From: an uncultured Oscillospiraceae bacterium
GTDB lineage: Bacteria; Bacillota; Clostridia; Oscillospirales; Acutalibacteraceae
Direction of reading: 5' to 3'
Assembly: GCA_900540275.1 (NCBI GenBank)
Contig: UQFO01000021.1
Span: 1 to 39,237 of the forward strand
DNA: 39,237 nt
Below are positions 7,669 through 14,925 of the stretch, in pieces. The notes below the pieces were generated by a model. It did no database searches and was not told where the DNA came from. It saw only the letters and a list, made by a program, of their open reading frames with translations. The stretch's first letter is position 1. Each line of letters opens with the position of its first letter. The position numbers and the translations under genes were made by a program.

Positions 7669-7710
7669 ATGGCAGGGCAGAAGATTGCTTTTCCCCATAC
7701 AAATGGGTAA
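7669..7710 (+). CDS. 13-residue leader peptide upstream of the methyltransferase
   Basis: The ORF MAGQKIAFPHTNG has a good ribosome site (AAGGGGTG, five bases before the ATG) and lies between a consensus promoter and the methyltransferase gene. Its last codons form the 5' arm of the hairpin at 7694-7728, whose 3' arm contains the next gene's ribosome site. This is the layout of translational attenuators such as those before erm and cat genes, in which a ribosome stalled in the leader opens the hairpin. I do not recognise the peptide sequence. Confidence 0.55.
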   Translation: MAGQKIAFPHTNG

Positions 7711-7728
7711 ATAATAAATTTGTATGGG
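7694..7728 (+). promoter_or_regulatory. Hairpin masking the methyltransferase ribosome site
   Basis: Perfect 11-bp arms CCCATACAAAT (7694-7704) and ATTTGTATGGG (7718-7728) with a 13-nt loop. The TGGGAG ribosome site (7725-7730) of the gene starting at 7739 is mostly inside the 3' arm. No T-run follows, so it is not a terminator. Confidence 0.65.
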
Positions 7729-7738
7729 AGAAATTTAA

Positions 7739-8467
7739 ATGAAAGAAAATAAATACGACAACGACGTTTTTTTTGAAAAATACAGCCGGATGGACCGTTC
7801 CAAGGTGGGGCTGTCCGGCGCGGGGGAATGGTCGGAGCTTCAAAAGCTGCTTCCGGATTTTAATGGGAAACGCGTATTGGATTTGGGCTGCGGTTACGGC
7901 TGGCACTGTATTTATGCGGCGCAGCATGGAGCCGCGTATGTACTGGGGACCGATATTTCCGAAAAAATGCTCTCAGTAGCTATCGGGAAAACAAACCAGG
8001 AAAATATGGAATACCGGCGCAGTGCAATGGAGGATTTATCGTTTCCCGATAAAAGCTTCGACGTGGTTATCAGCTCCCTGGCTTTCCATTATATTGAAGA
8101 TTACAGCGCGCTGACGGAAAAAATATACCGTTGGCTTACGCCTGGCGGCAGCTTTGTATTCTCTGTAGAGCACCCGGTATTTACAGCTTATGGGACACAG
8201 GAATGGTACTACGGGGAGAATGGCGAAATTCTGCATTTCCCGGTCGATAATTATTACTATGAAGGCAAGCGCCAGGCAGTGTTTTTGGGAGAAACGGTGA
8301 CGAAGTACCACAGGACGCTCACCACATATATAAATACGCTGCTAACCCGCGGGTTCCGGCTCAAGCATATCGTAGAACCAATGCCGCCAGAGGAAATACT
8401 GGAGCTGCCCGGTATGCGCGACGAAATGCGGCGTCCGATGATGCTTTTGGCCGCCTGCATAAAATAA
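7739..8467 (+). CDS. Class I SAM-dependent methyltransferase
   Basis: Rossmann-fold methyltransferase of 242 aa. Motif I VLDLGCGYGWH (about residues 45-55) binds SAM, TDIS with the acidic residue follows near 70, and the post-motif segment SFDVVISSLAFHYIEDY resembles UbiE/Methyltransf_11 proteins. The C-terminal half (SFVFSVEHPVFTAYGTQEW and PPEEILELPGMRDEMRRPMM) is characteristic of a family common in Bacilli and Clostridia whose substrate I do not know. It does not look like an Erm-type rRNA methylase. Expressed from its own promoter with a leader peptide and a hairpin over the ribosome site, so translation is probably inducible. Monocistronic: a terminator follows. No cysteine cluster, signal peptide or membrane segment. 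Confidence 0.88.
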   Translation: MKENKYDNDVFFEKYSRMDRSKVGLSGAGEWSELQKLLPDFNGKRVLDLGCGYGWHCIYAAQHGAAYVLGTDISEKMLSVAIGKTNQENMEYRRSAMEDLSFPDKSFDVVISSLAFHYIEDYSALTEKIYRWLTPGGSFVFSVEHPVFTAYGTQEWYYGENGEILHFPVDNYYYEGKRQAVFLGETVTKYHRTLTTYINTLLTRGFRLKHIVEPMPPEEILELPGMRDEMRRPMMLLAACIK

Positions 8468-8488
8468 TAAGCTGACCTTTGTGAACGG

Positions 8489-8525
8489 GCGGGCTGTAGC
8501 GGTATACAGCCCGCTTCCTTTTTAC
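8489..8525 (+). terminator. Terminator after the methyltransferase
   Basis: GCGGGCTGTA pairs perfectly with TACAGCCCGC (8489-8498 and 8505-8514), followed by TTCCTTTTT. Confidence 0.8.
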
Positions 8526-8570
8526 CGCTTATTTTTTGGCTGCTATGCAGCGGCGTGATTTTTAATCTCA

Positions 8571-8599
8571 TTGACATCGCTTTTCTCACTTGCTATCAT
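8571..8599 (+). promoter_or_regulatory. Predicted SigA promoter of the radical SAM pair
   Basis: TTGACA (8571-8576), 17-bp spacer, TATCAT (8594-8599). It places the start of transcription near 8606 and therefore supports the downstream GTG start at 8654 over any start at 8555. Confidence 0.7.
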
Positions 8600-8653
8600 A
8601 AGGACAAACAATGCGGGGCGCTGCGGCAGTGCGCGCCGGAAAGAAGGGGTTTT

Positions 8654-10063
8654 GTGGGGCTTAAAAACGAAGCGGCCTTATACCGCGCTTGGAAAAACGG
8701 GGTCGTACATACAACGCTGAACCCAAAAGGGCCGGGCGCGGTGCGGATTCATCTGGTTCCTCCCAGGTGGACGCCTTTACGCCATGCACCGTTTGTTGTG
8801 ATATTAAACGGTTATTACATTCTTCCCCTGGGCTATTCGTGGGCAGTGCTTTTACGTAATTTTATTCATGAAGTCAATCATTACGCGGGAAAGCCCGTCG
8901 ACGACGGGGTTATGCGCCGGATTGCGGAAAAGGCAGTCGAGCGGACGCACCGGATTTATTACGATGTAACGCGTAAACAGCTAATGGAGGATATGGAGGA
9001 AATAATTGGGACGCTGTTCGATATTGCGCATGGCCGAACGCCGCGCAGTGAGATACAGCCGCTTTCCCTTCGGGAGTATGCGCCGCATATGACTGCGCCG
9101 CACCGGATGGATTTGATGCTCAGCGCTATGACCAAAAATGGAACATGGAACTGCAATTGTAAATGCAGGCATTGCTACGCGGCGGGACAGCCGGGCGCGG
9201 CGTCAAAAGAGCTTTCCACCGCACAGTGGAAGGATATAATCGACCGGTGCAGAAAAGCGGGAATCGTACAGCTCACCTTTACAGGCGGCGAACCGACCCT
9301 GCGCAAAGATTTAACAGAGCTTGTTGATTATGCGCGTTGGTTTGTCACGCGGCTTAATACAAATGGCGTGCTCCTGACGCCGGAGCTTTGCGCAAAGCTT
9401 TATGAAGCAAGCCTCGACAGCGTACAGGTTACGCTTTATTCTTCAGATACGGCGATACACGACCCGCTTGTCGGAGCAGGACAGGCGGGGGTGGCCGGCT
9501 GTTGGGAAAAGACGGTTTCAGGGCTTCGGTGCGCGCTTGAGGCCGGGCTTGATGTTAGCGTCAATACGCCGCTTTGCCGTTCTAACCAGGACTATATATC
9601 GACTTTGAAATTCCTGCATGGACAGGGGGTACGGTATGTATCGTGCTCCGGGCTTATAGAAACAGGAGGTGCGTCCGGCGGCAAAGCTCTCGGTTCCCAG
9701 CTCAGCCTTGACGAGATGGATGGAATTCTCAGGGAAGCCGCGCTGTTCTGCAAGCACAACGGGATGGAGATAAGCTTTACATCACCCGGGCGGGCTCATG
9801 CTGAAACGCTGCGGGAGCTCTCGCTTACCGTACCGGTATGCGGCGCGTGCCTGTCCAATATGGCGGTAGCCCCCGACGGTACGGCCGTTCCCTGCCAAAG
9901 CTGGCTTGGGGAAGGGATGGGGCTTGGCAATATGCTTTCGGATAACTGGCGCGGCATCTGGAACCATCCTGTCTGCAAAAAAATCCGTTCTATGCCGGAG
10001 GATGAGGCCCTGCACTGTCCTTTGCGCAGCAAAGACAGGAGGGAAGGGGGCTGTGCGCAATGA
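8654..10063 (+). CDS. Radical SAM/SPASM-like peptide-modifying enzyme
   Basis: Radical SAM enzyme of 469 aa. About 160 N-terminal residues of unrecognised type come first and may be a substrate-binding region. The cluster motif CxxxCxxC follows (C167, C171, C174 in NCNCKCRHC), then TFTGGEP (208-214). The C-terminal part has cysteines 396, 399, 414, 441, 455 and 467, with VAPDGTAVPCQSW and LGNML, the pattern of a SPASM/twitch domain binding extra Fe-S clusters. Such enzymes usually modify peptides or proteins. The stop overlaps the start of the next gene, whose tail is a Cys-Ala repeat, so that protein is the probable substrate. GTG start chosen from AAGAAGGGG and the promoter position. The type of crosslink cannot be read from the sequence. 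Confidence 0.85.
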   Translation: MGLKNEAALYRAWKNGVVHTTLNPKGPGAVRIHLVPPRWTPLRHAPFVVILNGYYILPLGYSWAVLLRNFIHEVNHYAGKPVDDGVMRRIAEKAVERTHRIYYDVTRKQLMEDMEEIIGTLFDIAHGRTPRSEIQPLSLREYAPHMTAPHRMDLMLSAMTKNGTWNCNCKCRHCYAAGQPGAASKELSTAQWKDIIDRCRKAGIVQLTFTGGEPTLRKDLTELVDYARWFVTRLNTNGVLLTPELCAKLYEASLDSVQVTLYSSDTAIHDPLVGAGQAGVAGCWEKTVSGLRCALEAGLDVSVNTPLCRSNQDYISTLKFLHGQGVRYVSCSGLIETGGASGGKALGSQLSLDEMDGILREAALFCKHNGMEISFTSPGRAHAETLRELSLTVPVCGACLSNMAVAPDGTAVPCQSWLGEGMGLGNMLSDNWRGIWNHPVCKKIRSMPEDEALHCPLRSKDRREGGCAQ

Positions 10064-11025
10064 CGGAATTAGAAAAATCTGCGGAAAAAACAAGCAAGCT
10101 GAAGCGCTGGGGGCCTGTCCTTGCGGTTTTGCTGATTGGCGCCGTTATACTGCTTGTTTATATCGTTTCAGCGAACCAGCCGCTTGACAAAATTCAAGAC
10201 TACCAGGTCGAGGTTACCCCGTTGGAGGACGGTACGCTCGATATTACGTACCGACTGCGCTGGGAGGTGCTCAACAGTAGCAGGGAAGGGCCGCTGAGTT
10301 GGGTGAAAATCGGCATGGCAAATGAGAATTTCCGTATAAAAGAATACGGCGGGGCTATACTATCCCCGCGCAATTCCGTGGACAGCTATGCGTCGTTTTC
10401 CCTGAGAAAAGAATTTGAAAAGGGAGAGACGGCGGAGTTCTGGTTTACCGTTAACCAAAGGCGTATGCTTCTGCGTGATTCGTCGGACAACGGGAATGAT
10501 TATTACGAATTCACACCGGGCTGGTTTCCAAAGATTGAGGTGGAGCATTACCTGTTTTCGTGGAAAGGCGTGCCGTCCATCGCGGACAGCAACGCGGACA
10601 GAACAGAAGACGGCAGGCTTATTTGGGAAGGAGCGCTTAAGCAGAATGAACGCGTCGATATTTGTGTAACATACAAAAAGGGGGCGTTTGACTCCAGTAC
10701 GGCGCTTTATGCTTCAGGCGTTACGGCTTATCAGGAAAATACGGACGAGGGCGGCGGGCCGGACCTGCGGATTATTCTTGTTATCGTGTTCCTGACGATT
10801 TCCGCGGCCATTCTTGTAAGTGATGTTTCCGGCGGCAGCGGTTACCGCGGCGGGCGCGGCTATCACATGTATATTGGCGGGCGAAGAGGCGGCGGAGGCG
10901 GCTGTGCCTGTGCCTGCGCGGGGTGCGCGTGCGCCTGCGCTTGTGCGGGAGGCGGCCGGGCTGGCTGCAGCAACAAGGACTTTTACCAGCCGGATAAAAA
11001 AGAAGAAAAACCAATCGAGCCATAA
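10060..11025 (+). CDS. Two-TM membrane protein with a Gly-rich Cys-Ala repeat tail, probable radical SAM substrate
   Basis: 321 aa. A membrane segment at about 21-38 is followed by an extracellular beta-rich domain (about 40-234; recalls DUF2207-like proteins), a second membrane segment at about 236-254 and a tail of about 65 residues. The tail has GGRRGGGGG, then cysteines 282, 284, 286, 289, 291, 293 and 295 alternating mostly with alanine, then GGGRAGCS (C303) and a charged end. Apart from this tail the protein has just one other Cys (202). With the N-terminus inside, the tail is cytosolic and reachable by the radical SAM enzyme encoded just upstream, whose gene overlaps by 4 bp. Thioether crosslinks or metal binding are possible. 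Function is unknown to me; YgcG/DUF2207-like proteins often end in Gly-Ser tails instead. Confidence 0.8.
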   Translation: MTELEKSAEKTSKLKRWGPVLAVLLIGAVILLVYIVSANQPLDKIQDYQVEVTPLEDGTLDITYRLRWEVLNSSREGPLSWVKIGMANENFRIKEYGGAILSPRNSVDSYASFSLRKEFEKGETAEFWFTVNQRRMLLRDSSDNGNDYYEFTPGWFPKIEVEHYLFSWKGVPSIADSNADRTEDGRLIWEGALKQNERVDICVTYKKGAFDSSTALYASGVTAYQENTDEGGGPDLRIILVIVFLTISAAILVSDVSGGSGYRGGRGYHMYIGGRRGGGGGCACACAGCACACACAGGGRAGCSNKDFYQPDKKEEKPIEP

Positions 11026-11049
11026 ATTAAAGCTTTTAAACAAAAATTT

Positions 11050-11089
11050 GCCGTCCGTTGGCTGTATGCCCGCGGACGGCGTATTTTTT
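11050..11089 (+). terminator. Terminator after the radical SAM pair
   Basis: GCCGTCCG (11050-11057) pairs with CGGACGGC (11073-11080), followed by GTATTTTTT. Confidence 0.8.
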
Positions 11090-11106
11090 ACCTAAGGCGC
11101 ACAATG

Positions 11107-11134
11107 TTGTATTTCTGCCTTTTTGTGGTATGAT
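11107..11134 (+). promoter_or_regulatory. Predicted promoter of the hydrogenase gene
   Basis: TTGTAT (11107-11112), 16-bp spacer, TATGAT (11129-11134), about 45 bp before the start codon. Confidence 0.45.
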
Positions 11135-11177
11135 AACACTTGAAGTATACTTTAGCGCTAAAACGGAGATGAAACCG

Positions 11178-12407
11178 ATGACCTTTGAGCAAATGTACAA
11201 AGACCTGCTGCGGCGTACCACGAATTCCGAGGAAGTGCCGGAGCAGCTATATGACCCTTATCATCTGGACTGCCTGCTGCATCCTGAAAAATATGCCCCT
11301 GTCCTGCGAACGGAACCATGCGGGGATTCCTGCGAGTTCGGCCGCGCCTGCCAGAAAAGCTGTATGTTCGATGCCATTTCACAGAATGAGGACGGCAGCC
11401 TTACAATCGACCCGGAACAGTGCGTCGGCTGCGGAGCCTGTATTGACGCGTGCAGCCTTAAAAAGCTCCAGGCGAGCCGCGATATCCTCCCGGCGATGAA
11501 AGCCGTCAGGGACACGGACGGCCCTGCCTACGCGCTTGTCGCACCGGCCTTTCTCGGGCAGTTCAGCGAGGACGTCACGCCCGGAAAACTGCGCAGCGCC
11601 TTCAAGGCGCTTGGTTTTGACGGCATGATTGAGGTTGCGCTGTTTGCCGATATCCTGACGTTGAAGGAAGCGCTCGAATTCGACCGCAATATTATCCATC
11701 AAGACGATTACCAGCTCACGAGCTGCTGCTGCCCAATCTGGATTGCCATGATTCGCAAGGTCTACCATGAGCTGATGCCGCATGTCCCGGGTGCCGTATC
11801 GCCGATGATAGCCTGTGGGCGCGTTATCAAAAAGCTGCATCCCGACGCCCTTACGGTGTTTGTAGGGCCGTGTATCGCCAAAAAAAGCGAGGCGCGCGAG
11901 CCGGATATTGCCGACGCTGTAGATTATGTACTGACGTTTCAGGAAATCCGCGACGTATTTGAGGCGGCGGATATCGACCTTGCGGCGCTTCCTGAAAGCG
12001 AGCGTGACCATTCTTCCCGCGCGGGGCGTATCTATGCGTATACCGGCGGCGTGAGCGAGGCGGTGCGCCGTACAGTGGAGCAATTGAGCCCGGACCGTGA
12101 AATTGGAGTGCGTACAGAGCAGGCGGACGGCGTACCTGCCTGCCGCAAAATGATAGAGAAGCTGAAGGCGGGAGAGACGGACGCAAACTTTTTCGAGGGC
12201 ATGGGCTGCGTGGGCGGCTGTGTCGGCGGGCCGCGCGCTATTATCGACAGGGAAGAGGGGCAAAAGCATGTTGCCGCTTACGGGGATGAGGCCGCATATG
12301 CAACGCCGCTTGAAAATCCGTATGTTATGGAGCTTTTGCACCGGCTGGGCTTTGATACTGTCTCAGAGCTGCTGCGCTACAGCGATATTTTTACCCGCAA
12401 ATTTTGA
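11178..12407 (+). CDS. Monomeric [FeFe]-hydrogenase (short, group B/C-like)
   Basis: Enzyme or sensor carrying an H-cluster, 409 aa. N-terminal accessory Fe-S ligands are C48, C52, C58 and C62, then C82, C85, C88 and C92 (CVGCGACIDAC), enough for two [4Fe-4S] clusters. H-cluster motifs: L1 TSCCCPIW (181-188), L2 GPCIAKKSEA (230-239) and L3 EGMGCVGGCVGGP (340-352). All cluster cysteines are present, but L2 has Gly where classical HydA has Met, as in the divergent group B and C enzymes. No PAS domain, so not the sensory HydS form. The ATG at 11178 has GGAG nine bases upstream; the ATG at 11169 abuts it and is unlikely. No Hyd maturases occur in the window. Physiological direction unknown. Confidence 0.88.
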   Translation: MTFEQMYKDLLRRTTNSEEVPEQLYDPYHLDCLLHPEKYAPVLRTEPCGDSCEFGRACQKSCMFDAISQNEDGSLTIDPEQCVGCGACIDACSLKKLQASRDILPAMKAVRDTDGPAYALVAPAFLGQFSEDVTPGKLRSAFKALGFDGMIEVALFADILTLKEALEFDRNIIHQDDYQLTSCCCPIWIAMIRKVYHELMPHVPGAVSPMIACGRVIKKLHPDALTVFVGPCIAKKSEAREPDIADAVDYVLTFQEIRDVFEAADIDLAALPESERDHSSRAGRIYAYTGGVSEAVRRTVEQLSPDREIGVRTEQADGVPACRKMIEKLKAGETDANFFEGMGCVGGCVGGPRAIIDREEGQKHVAAYGDEAAYATPLENPYVMELLHRLGFDTVSELLRYSDIFTRKF

Positions 12408-12480
12408 TTAACCGGAAAGGGCCTCTCCGGCAGTTTCATAAACAGCGCTTCCGCATAGGATAACATGGGGGTGTAAGCCG

Positions 12481-12693
12481 ATGGATTTAAAAAACGGTAA
12501 AATTACAGTACGTGAAATTTTGGGCTGCCCGCAGGCAAAGGCGCTGCTTGAGCGCGAGCTGCCGCAGGTTATGTGTTCCCCGCTCGTCGCAATGGCGTCG
12601 TCCATGCAGCTGAATCAGGTTTTATCCTTTGCGGGTGGAAAAATTCCTCCGCAAAAAATCGAAGAGCTGCTTGCGCAATTAAAAAAGATTTAA
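12481..12693 (+). CDS. Small conserved protein of unknown function (70 aa)
   Basis: Starts MDLKNGKITVREILGCP and ends with KIPPQKIEELLAQLKKI, preceded by GGGGGTG. The pattern of short helices, with an ITVREIL start, SPLVAMASSM and LNQVLSFAGGKIP in the middle, resembles a small helical domain found free or at the C-terminus of various clostridial proteins. I know no function for it. Two cysteines (16, 32) lie outside any motif. It sits 73 bp behind the hydrogenase gene and ahead of a strong terminator, so it is probably co-transcribed with it. Confidence 0.65.
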   Translation: MDLKNGKITVREILGCPQAKALLERELPQVMCSPLVAMASSMQLNQVLSFAGGKIPPQKIEELLAQLKKI

Positions 12694-12730
12694 TTAAAAC
12701 TGCGCCTGAACAGGAATAAAAAACTGTCTT

Positions 12731-12766
12731 GAAACAGCCGGAACAGGTGTCCGGCTGTTTCTTTTA
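12731..12766 (+). terminator. Terminator after the hydrogenase operon
   Basis: GAAACAGCCGGA (12731-12742) pairs perfectly with TCCGGCTGTTTC (12750-12761), followed by TTTTA. Confidence 0.85.
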
Positions 12767-12791
12767 TCTGGAAAAAGTTATAGCATAGGGC

Positions 12792-12825
12792 TTGACAAGT
12801 TTAACTGTAATATTTATAATTACAG
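12792..12825 (+). promoter_or_regulatory. Consensus promoter with an overlapping dyad (candidate operator)
   Basis: TTGACA (12792-12797), 17-bp spacer, TATAAT (12815-12820): both hexamers perfect. A dyad CTGTAAT-N7-ATTACAG (12805-12811, 12819-12825) covers the -10 element. A repressor bound here would block the operon. The Rrf2 regulator encoded at 15385 in the same operon is the obvious candidate. The operator assignment is inference. Confidence 0.65.
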
Positions 12826-12878
12826 ATAGAAGTGGAAAATTCAACAAAACAATTCTCAATAGGAAAGGCGGACTCTTT

Positions 12879-13526
12879 GTGAAAATAAAAACCGTTAGAA
12901 AAACGGCAGGGGCCCTGGCTCTCTGCGGCGTGCTGCTTCTGGCGTCCTGCGCGGATGAAAACACGGGGCAAATGAAAACCTCGCCGCCAAAGGCGGAAAA
13001 GGGCTTGTCACAGAAATCAGGAGAAAAAATTGATTATAACGGCTTGCTTAACGCGCTGCCGCAAAGCCAAAGCCCGGATTTTACTGATTTTCAGACGATT
13101 AGCCTCGACGGTGAAAAAATCGATGAAAGCATTTGGAGCGGAAAAAAGCTTACGATGGTGAATATCTGGGCGACCTTCTGCGGCCCCTGCATCAACGAGA
13201 TGCCGGAGCTCGGCGCGCTATCCAAGGAGTACGGGGGGCAAGGCGTTCAGATAGTCGGAATTGTTATCGATGTGCTTACTTCACAGGGGATTTCCGACAG
13301 CCAGGTCGATTTGGCAAAGGATATCGTTGCGCAGACAAGCGCGGACTATACGCATCTGCTGCCATCGGGCGATTTAATTGCCGCAAAGCTGAAGGACGTT
13401 AGCTCTGTACCGGAGACCATCTTCTTAGATGAAAACGGAAAACAGGTAGGAACCTCGTTTCTCGGTGCGAGAAGCGCAGAGGAATGGCGCGCGGTCATCG
13501 ACGGGCTGCTCAAAGAGGTTTCATGA
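12879..13526 (+). CDS. TlpA-like thioredoxin-fold lipoprotein
   Basis: Thiol-disulfide oxidoreductase anchored outside the membrane. The 215-aa protein has a lipoprotein signal (GALALCGVLLLASC, lipid-modified Cys near residue 25), a linker, then a thioredoxin fold with active site WATFCGPCINEMP and the cis-Pro region SSVPETIFLDENG. CGPC with WAT upstream is the TlpA/ResA type. GTG start behind AGGAAAGGCGG. First gene of a seven-gene operon that also encodes a membrane polyferredoxin, a rhodanese lipoprotein and a flavin disulfide reductase. The polyferredoxin probably supplies electrons to the disulfide across the membrane, in place of CcdA. The stop overlaps the next start (ATGA). Confidence 0.88.
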   Translation: MKIKTVRKTAGALALCGVLLLASCADENTGQMKTSPPKAEKGLSQKSGEKIDYNGLLNALPQSQSPDFTDFQTISLDGEKIDESIWSGKKLTMVNIWATFCGPCINEMPELGALSKEYGGQGVQIVGIVIDVLTSQGISDSQVDLAKDIVAQTSADYTHLLPSGDLIAAKLKDVSSVPETIFLDENGKQVGTSFLGARSAEEWRAVIDGLLKEVS

Positions 13527-13675
13527 TGAAGGCTTTTTTGAAAAACAATCGCGCGGCGGCCATTTTAGTTTTGCTTGGCGTGCTGTTTATCTTACTCGGT
13601 GTAATCCGGCTGGAAAATGAAACGGTGTTGATGAAGGCGGTCAGCATTTGTCTGGAGTGTATTGGTATTGGATAA
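13523..13675 (+). CDS. CD1871A-like CXXC motif-containing membrane peptide
   Basis: A 50-residue peptide with one membrane segment (AAAILVLLGVLFILLGVI), a short loop and a C-terminal end CLECIGIG. The CLECIGIG ending and the size match what I know as the CD1871A family of Clostridia, which lies between a TlpA-like gene and a 4Fe-4S membrane protein just as here. The CXXC pair probably takes part in the same thiol relay; the exact role is unknown. ATG at 13523 overlaps the TlpA stop, with a second ATG directly after. Its 3' end overlaps the start of the polyferredoxin gene. Confidence 0.8.
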   Translation: MMKAFLKNNRAAAILVLLGVLFILLGVIRLENETVLMKAVSICLECIGIG

Positions 13676-14543
13676 GAAGAGAAAGCCTGTAAAGCACCTG
13701 CGCCTTTGGGTGCAGGTAATCGTTGCCGCCGTTACAAACGGTTATCTTATCGGCTTTGTAAAGGGGAAAATATTTACCGGATGGACCAAACAGCTTTGCG
13801 TTCCCGGGCTTAACTGCTATTCCTGCCCCGGCGCTTTGGGCTCGTGTCCCATCGGCTCCCTACAGGCGGTGCTGGGAAGCCGGAACTATAAATTCGCGTT
13901 TTATGTTACGGGCTTCCTGATGGTCGTCGGCGCGGTATTTGGCAGGTTTGTATGCGGCTGGCTTTGCCCGTTCGGGCTGGTTCAGGATTTGCTTTATAAA
14001 ATCCCGTTTTTCAAAAAACTGCGCAAGCTTCCTGGAGACAGGTGGCTGAAATACTTAAAATACGTTATTTTGATAGGATTTGTTATCCTTCTGCCGTTAT
14101 TTGCCGTCGATATTGTAGGGCAGGGTTCTCCGTGGTTTTGTAAATACATATGCCCCGCCGGCACGCTTGAAGGCGGCATTCCGCTTGTTTTTTCTAATTC
14201 CGCTTTACAGGCAGCGGTCGGGTGGCTCTTTGCGTGGAAAAACCTTCTGTTGATAGCGCTGATATTGCTCTCCATACCTGTTTACCGCCCCTTTTGCCGG
14301 TATTTATGCCCGCTGGGCGCGATTTACGGACTTTTCAACCCCATTGCCTTTTACCGGTATAAAATCGACAGGAATTCGTGTACCGGATGCAGGGCTTGCC
14401 AAAAGGTGTGCAAGCTCGATATCCCCGTTTATGAAAAACCAAACAGCCCGGATTGTATTCGCTGCGGCGCCTGCAAAAAGGCTTGCCCGCATCACGCAAT
14501 TTGCTCAACGCTTAAAAAGCAGAAAAAGGAGGAAGAGGTATGA
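13662..14543 (+). CDS. NapH/RdxA-like membrane-bound polyferredoxin
   Basis: Membrane electron carrier of 293 aa with about five membrane segments. CGWLCPFG and CRYLCPLG are the paired CxxxCP motifs of the NapH family. Other Cys-rich loops (NCYSCPGALGSCPIG, CKYICPAG) lie between the segments. The C-terminus has two [4Fe-4S] ferredoxin motifs, CTGCRACQKVC and CIRCGACKKAC. The role is inferred as moving electrons across the membrane to the neighbouring thiol proteins. The start is a TTG at 13662 (or 13668) behind GGAG, overlapping the CD1871A gene. The stop overlaps the next gene. Confidence 0.85.
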   Translation: MVLDKKRKPVKHLRLWVQVIVAAVTNGYLIGFVKGKIFTGWTKQLCVPGLNCYSCPGALGSCPIGSLQAVLGSRNYKFAFYVTGFLMVVGAVFGRFVCGWLCPFGLVQDLLYKIPFFKKLRKLPGDRWLKYLKYVILIGFVILLPLFAVDIVGQGSPWFCKYICPAGTLEGGIPLVFSNSALQAAVGWLFAWKNLLLIALILLSIPVYRPFCRYLCPLGAIYGLFNPIAFYRYKIDRNSCTGCRACQKVCKLDIPVYEKPNSPDCIRCGACKKACPHHAICSTLKKQKKEEEV

Positions 14544-14851
14544 GCGGCCCTATTTATCAGGTTATAACGACTGCAATACATTTCGGCGGGCTTGGAGCGG
14601 CTGCGGCATTAATGATTGTTTCTATCCTTCTTTTAACGCGGCGGCTTCGTCCGGCCTGGGGCGTATTCTGTATCCTGTGCTCAGGTGCCGCCGGTTTCCT
14701 CCTCGTCAGAAGTTTGGTTTCCCAACGGTGCGGAATCACCTGTACGCTGCCAACAGAAATAGATTTGGTTTTTTATGCGGGGCTTGCCGTTTTTATGGTT
14801 GCCTTGCTGGCGGTATGCCTTTTGTTTCTGCGGAAAATGGAACGGGGCTGA
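14540..14851 (+). CDS. Small membrane protein of the thiol-redox operon
   Basis: 103 aa with three hydrophobic segments (about 12-33, 38-57 and 76-97). The loop between the second and third contains two cysteines (RCGITCTLPTE, CX3C), presumably on the outer face. I do not recognise a family. The ATG overlaps the stop of the polyferredoxin gene (ATGA) with GGAAGAGG upstream, so the two are coupled. The CX3C pair may be a partner of the TlpA-like or rhodanese lipoprotein; that is inference. Confidence 0.7.
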   Translation: MSGPIYQVITTAIHFGGLGAAAALMIVSILLLTRRLRPAWGVFCILCSGAAGFLLVRSLVSQRCGITCTLPTEIDLVFYAGLAVFMVALLAVCLLFLRKMERG

Positions 14852-14925
14852 CGCTTATTAGGGCGCAGGCTCGGGACTTAAACTCATAAATGAAAATACA
14901 TTAAAAATGAATCGAAGGAGAAAGA

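Noticed and set aside
10850..10980. Frameshift or low-complexity artefact in the Gly/Cys/Ala tail
   Set aside because: The frame stays open through the tail into a charged end and a proper stop, and the gene is coupled to a radical SAM enzyme, so the tail is probably real.
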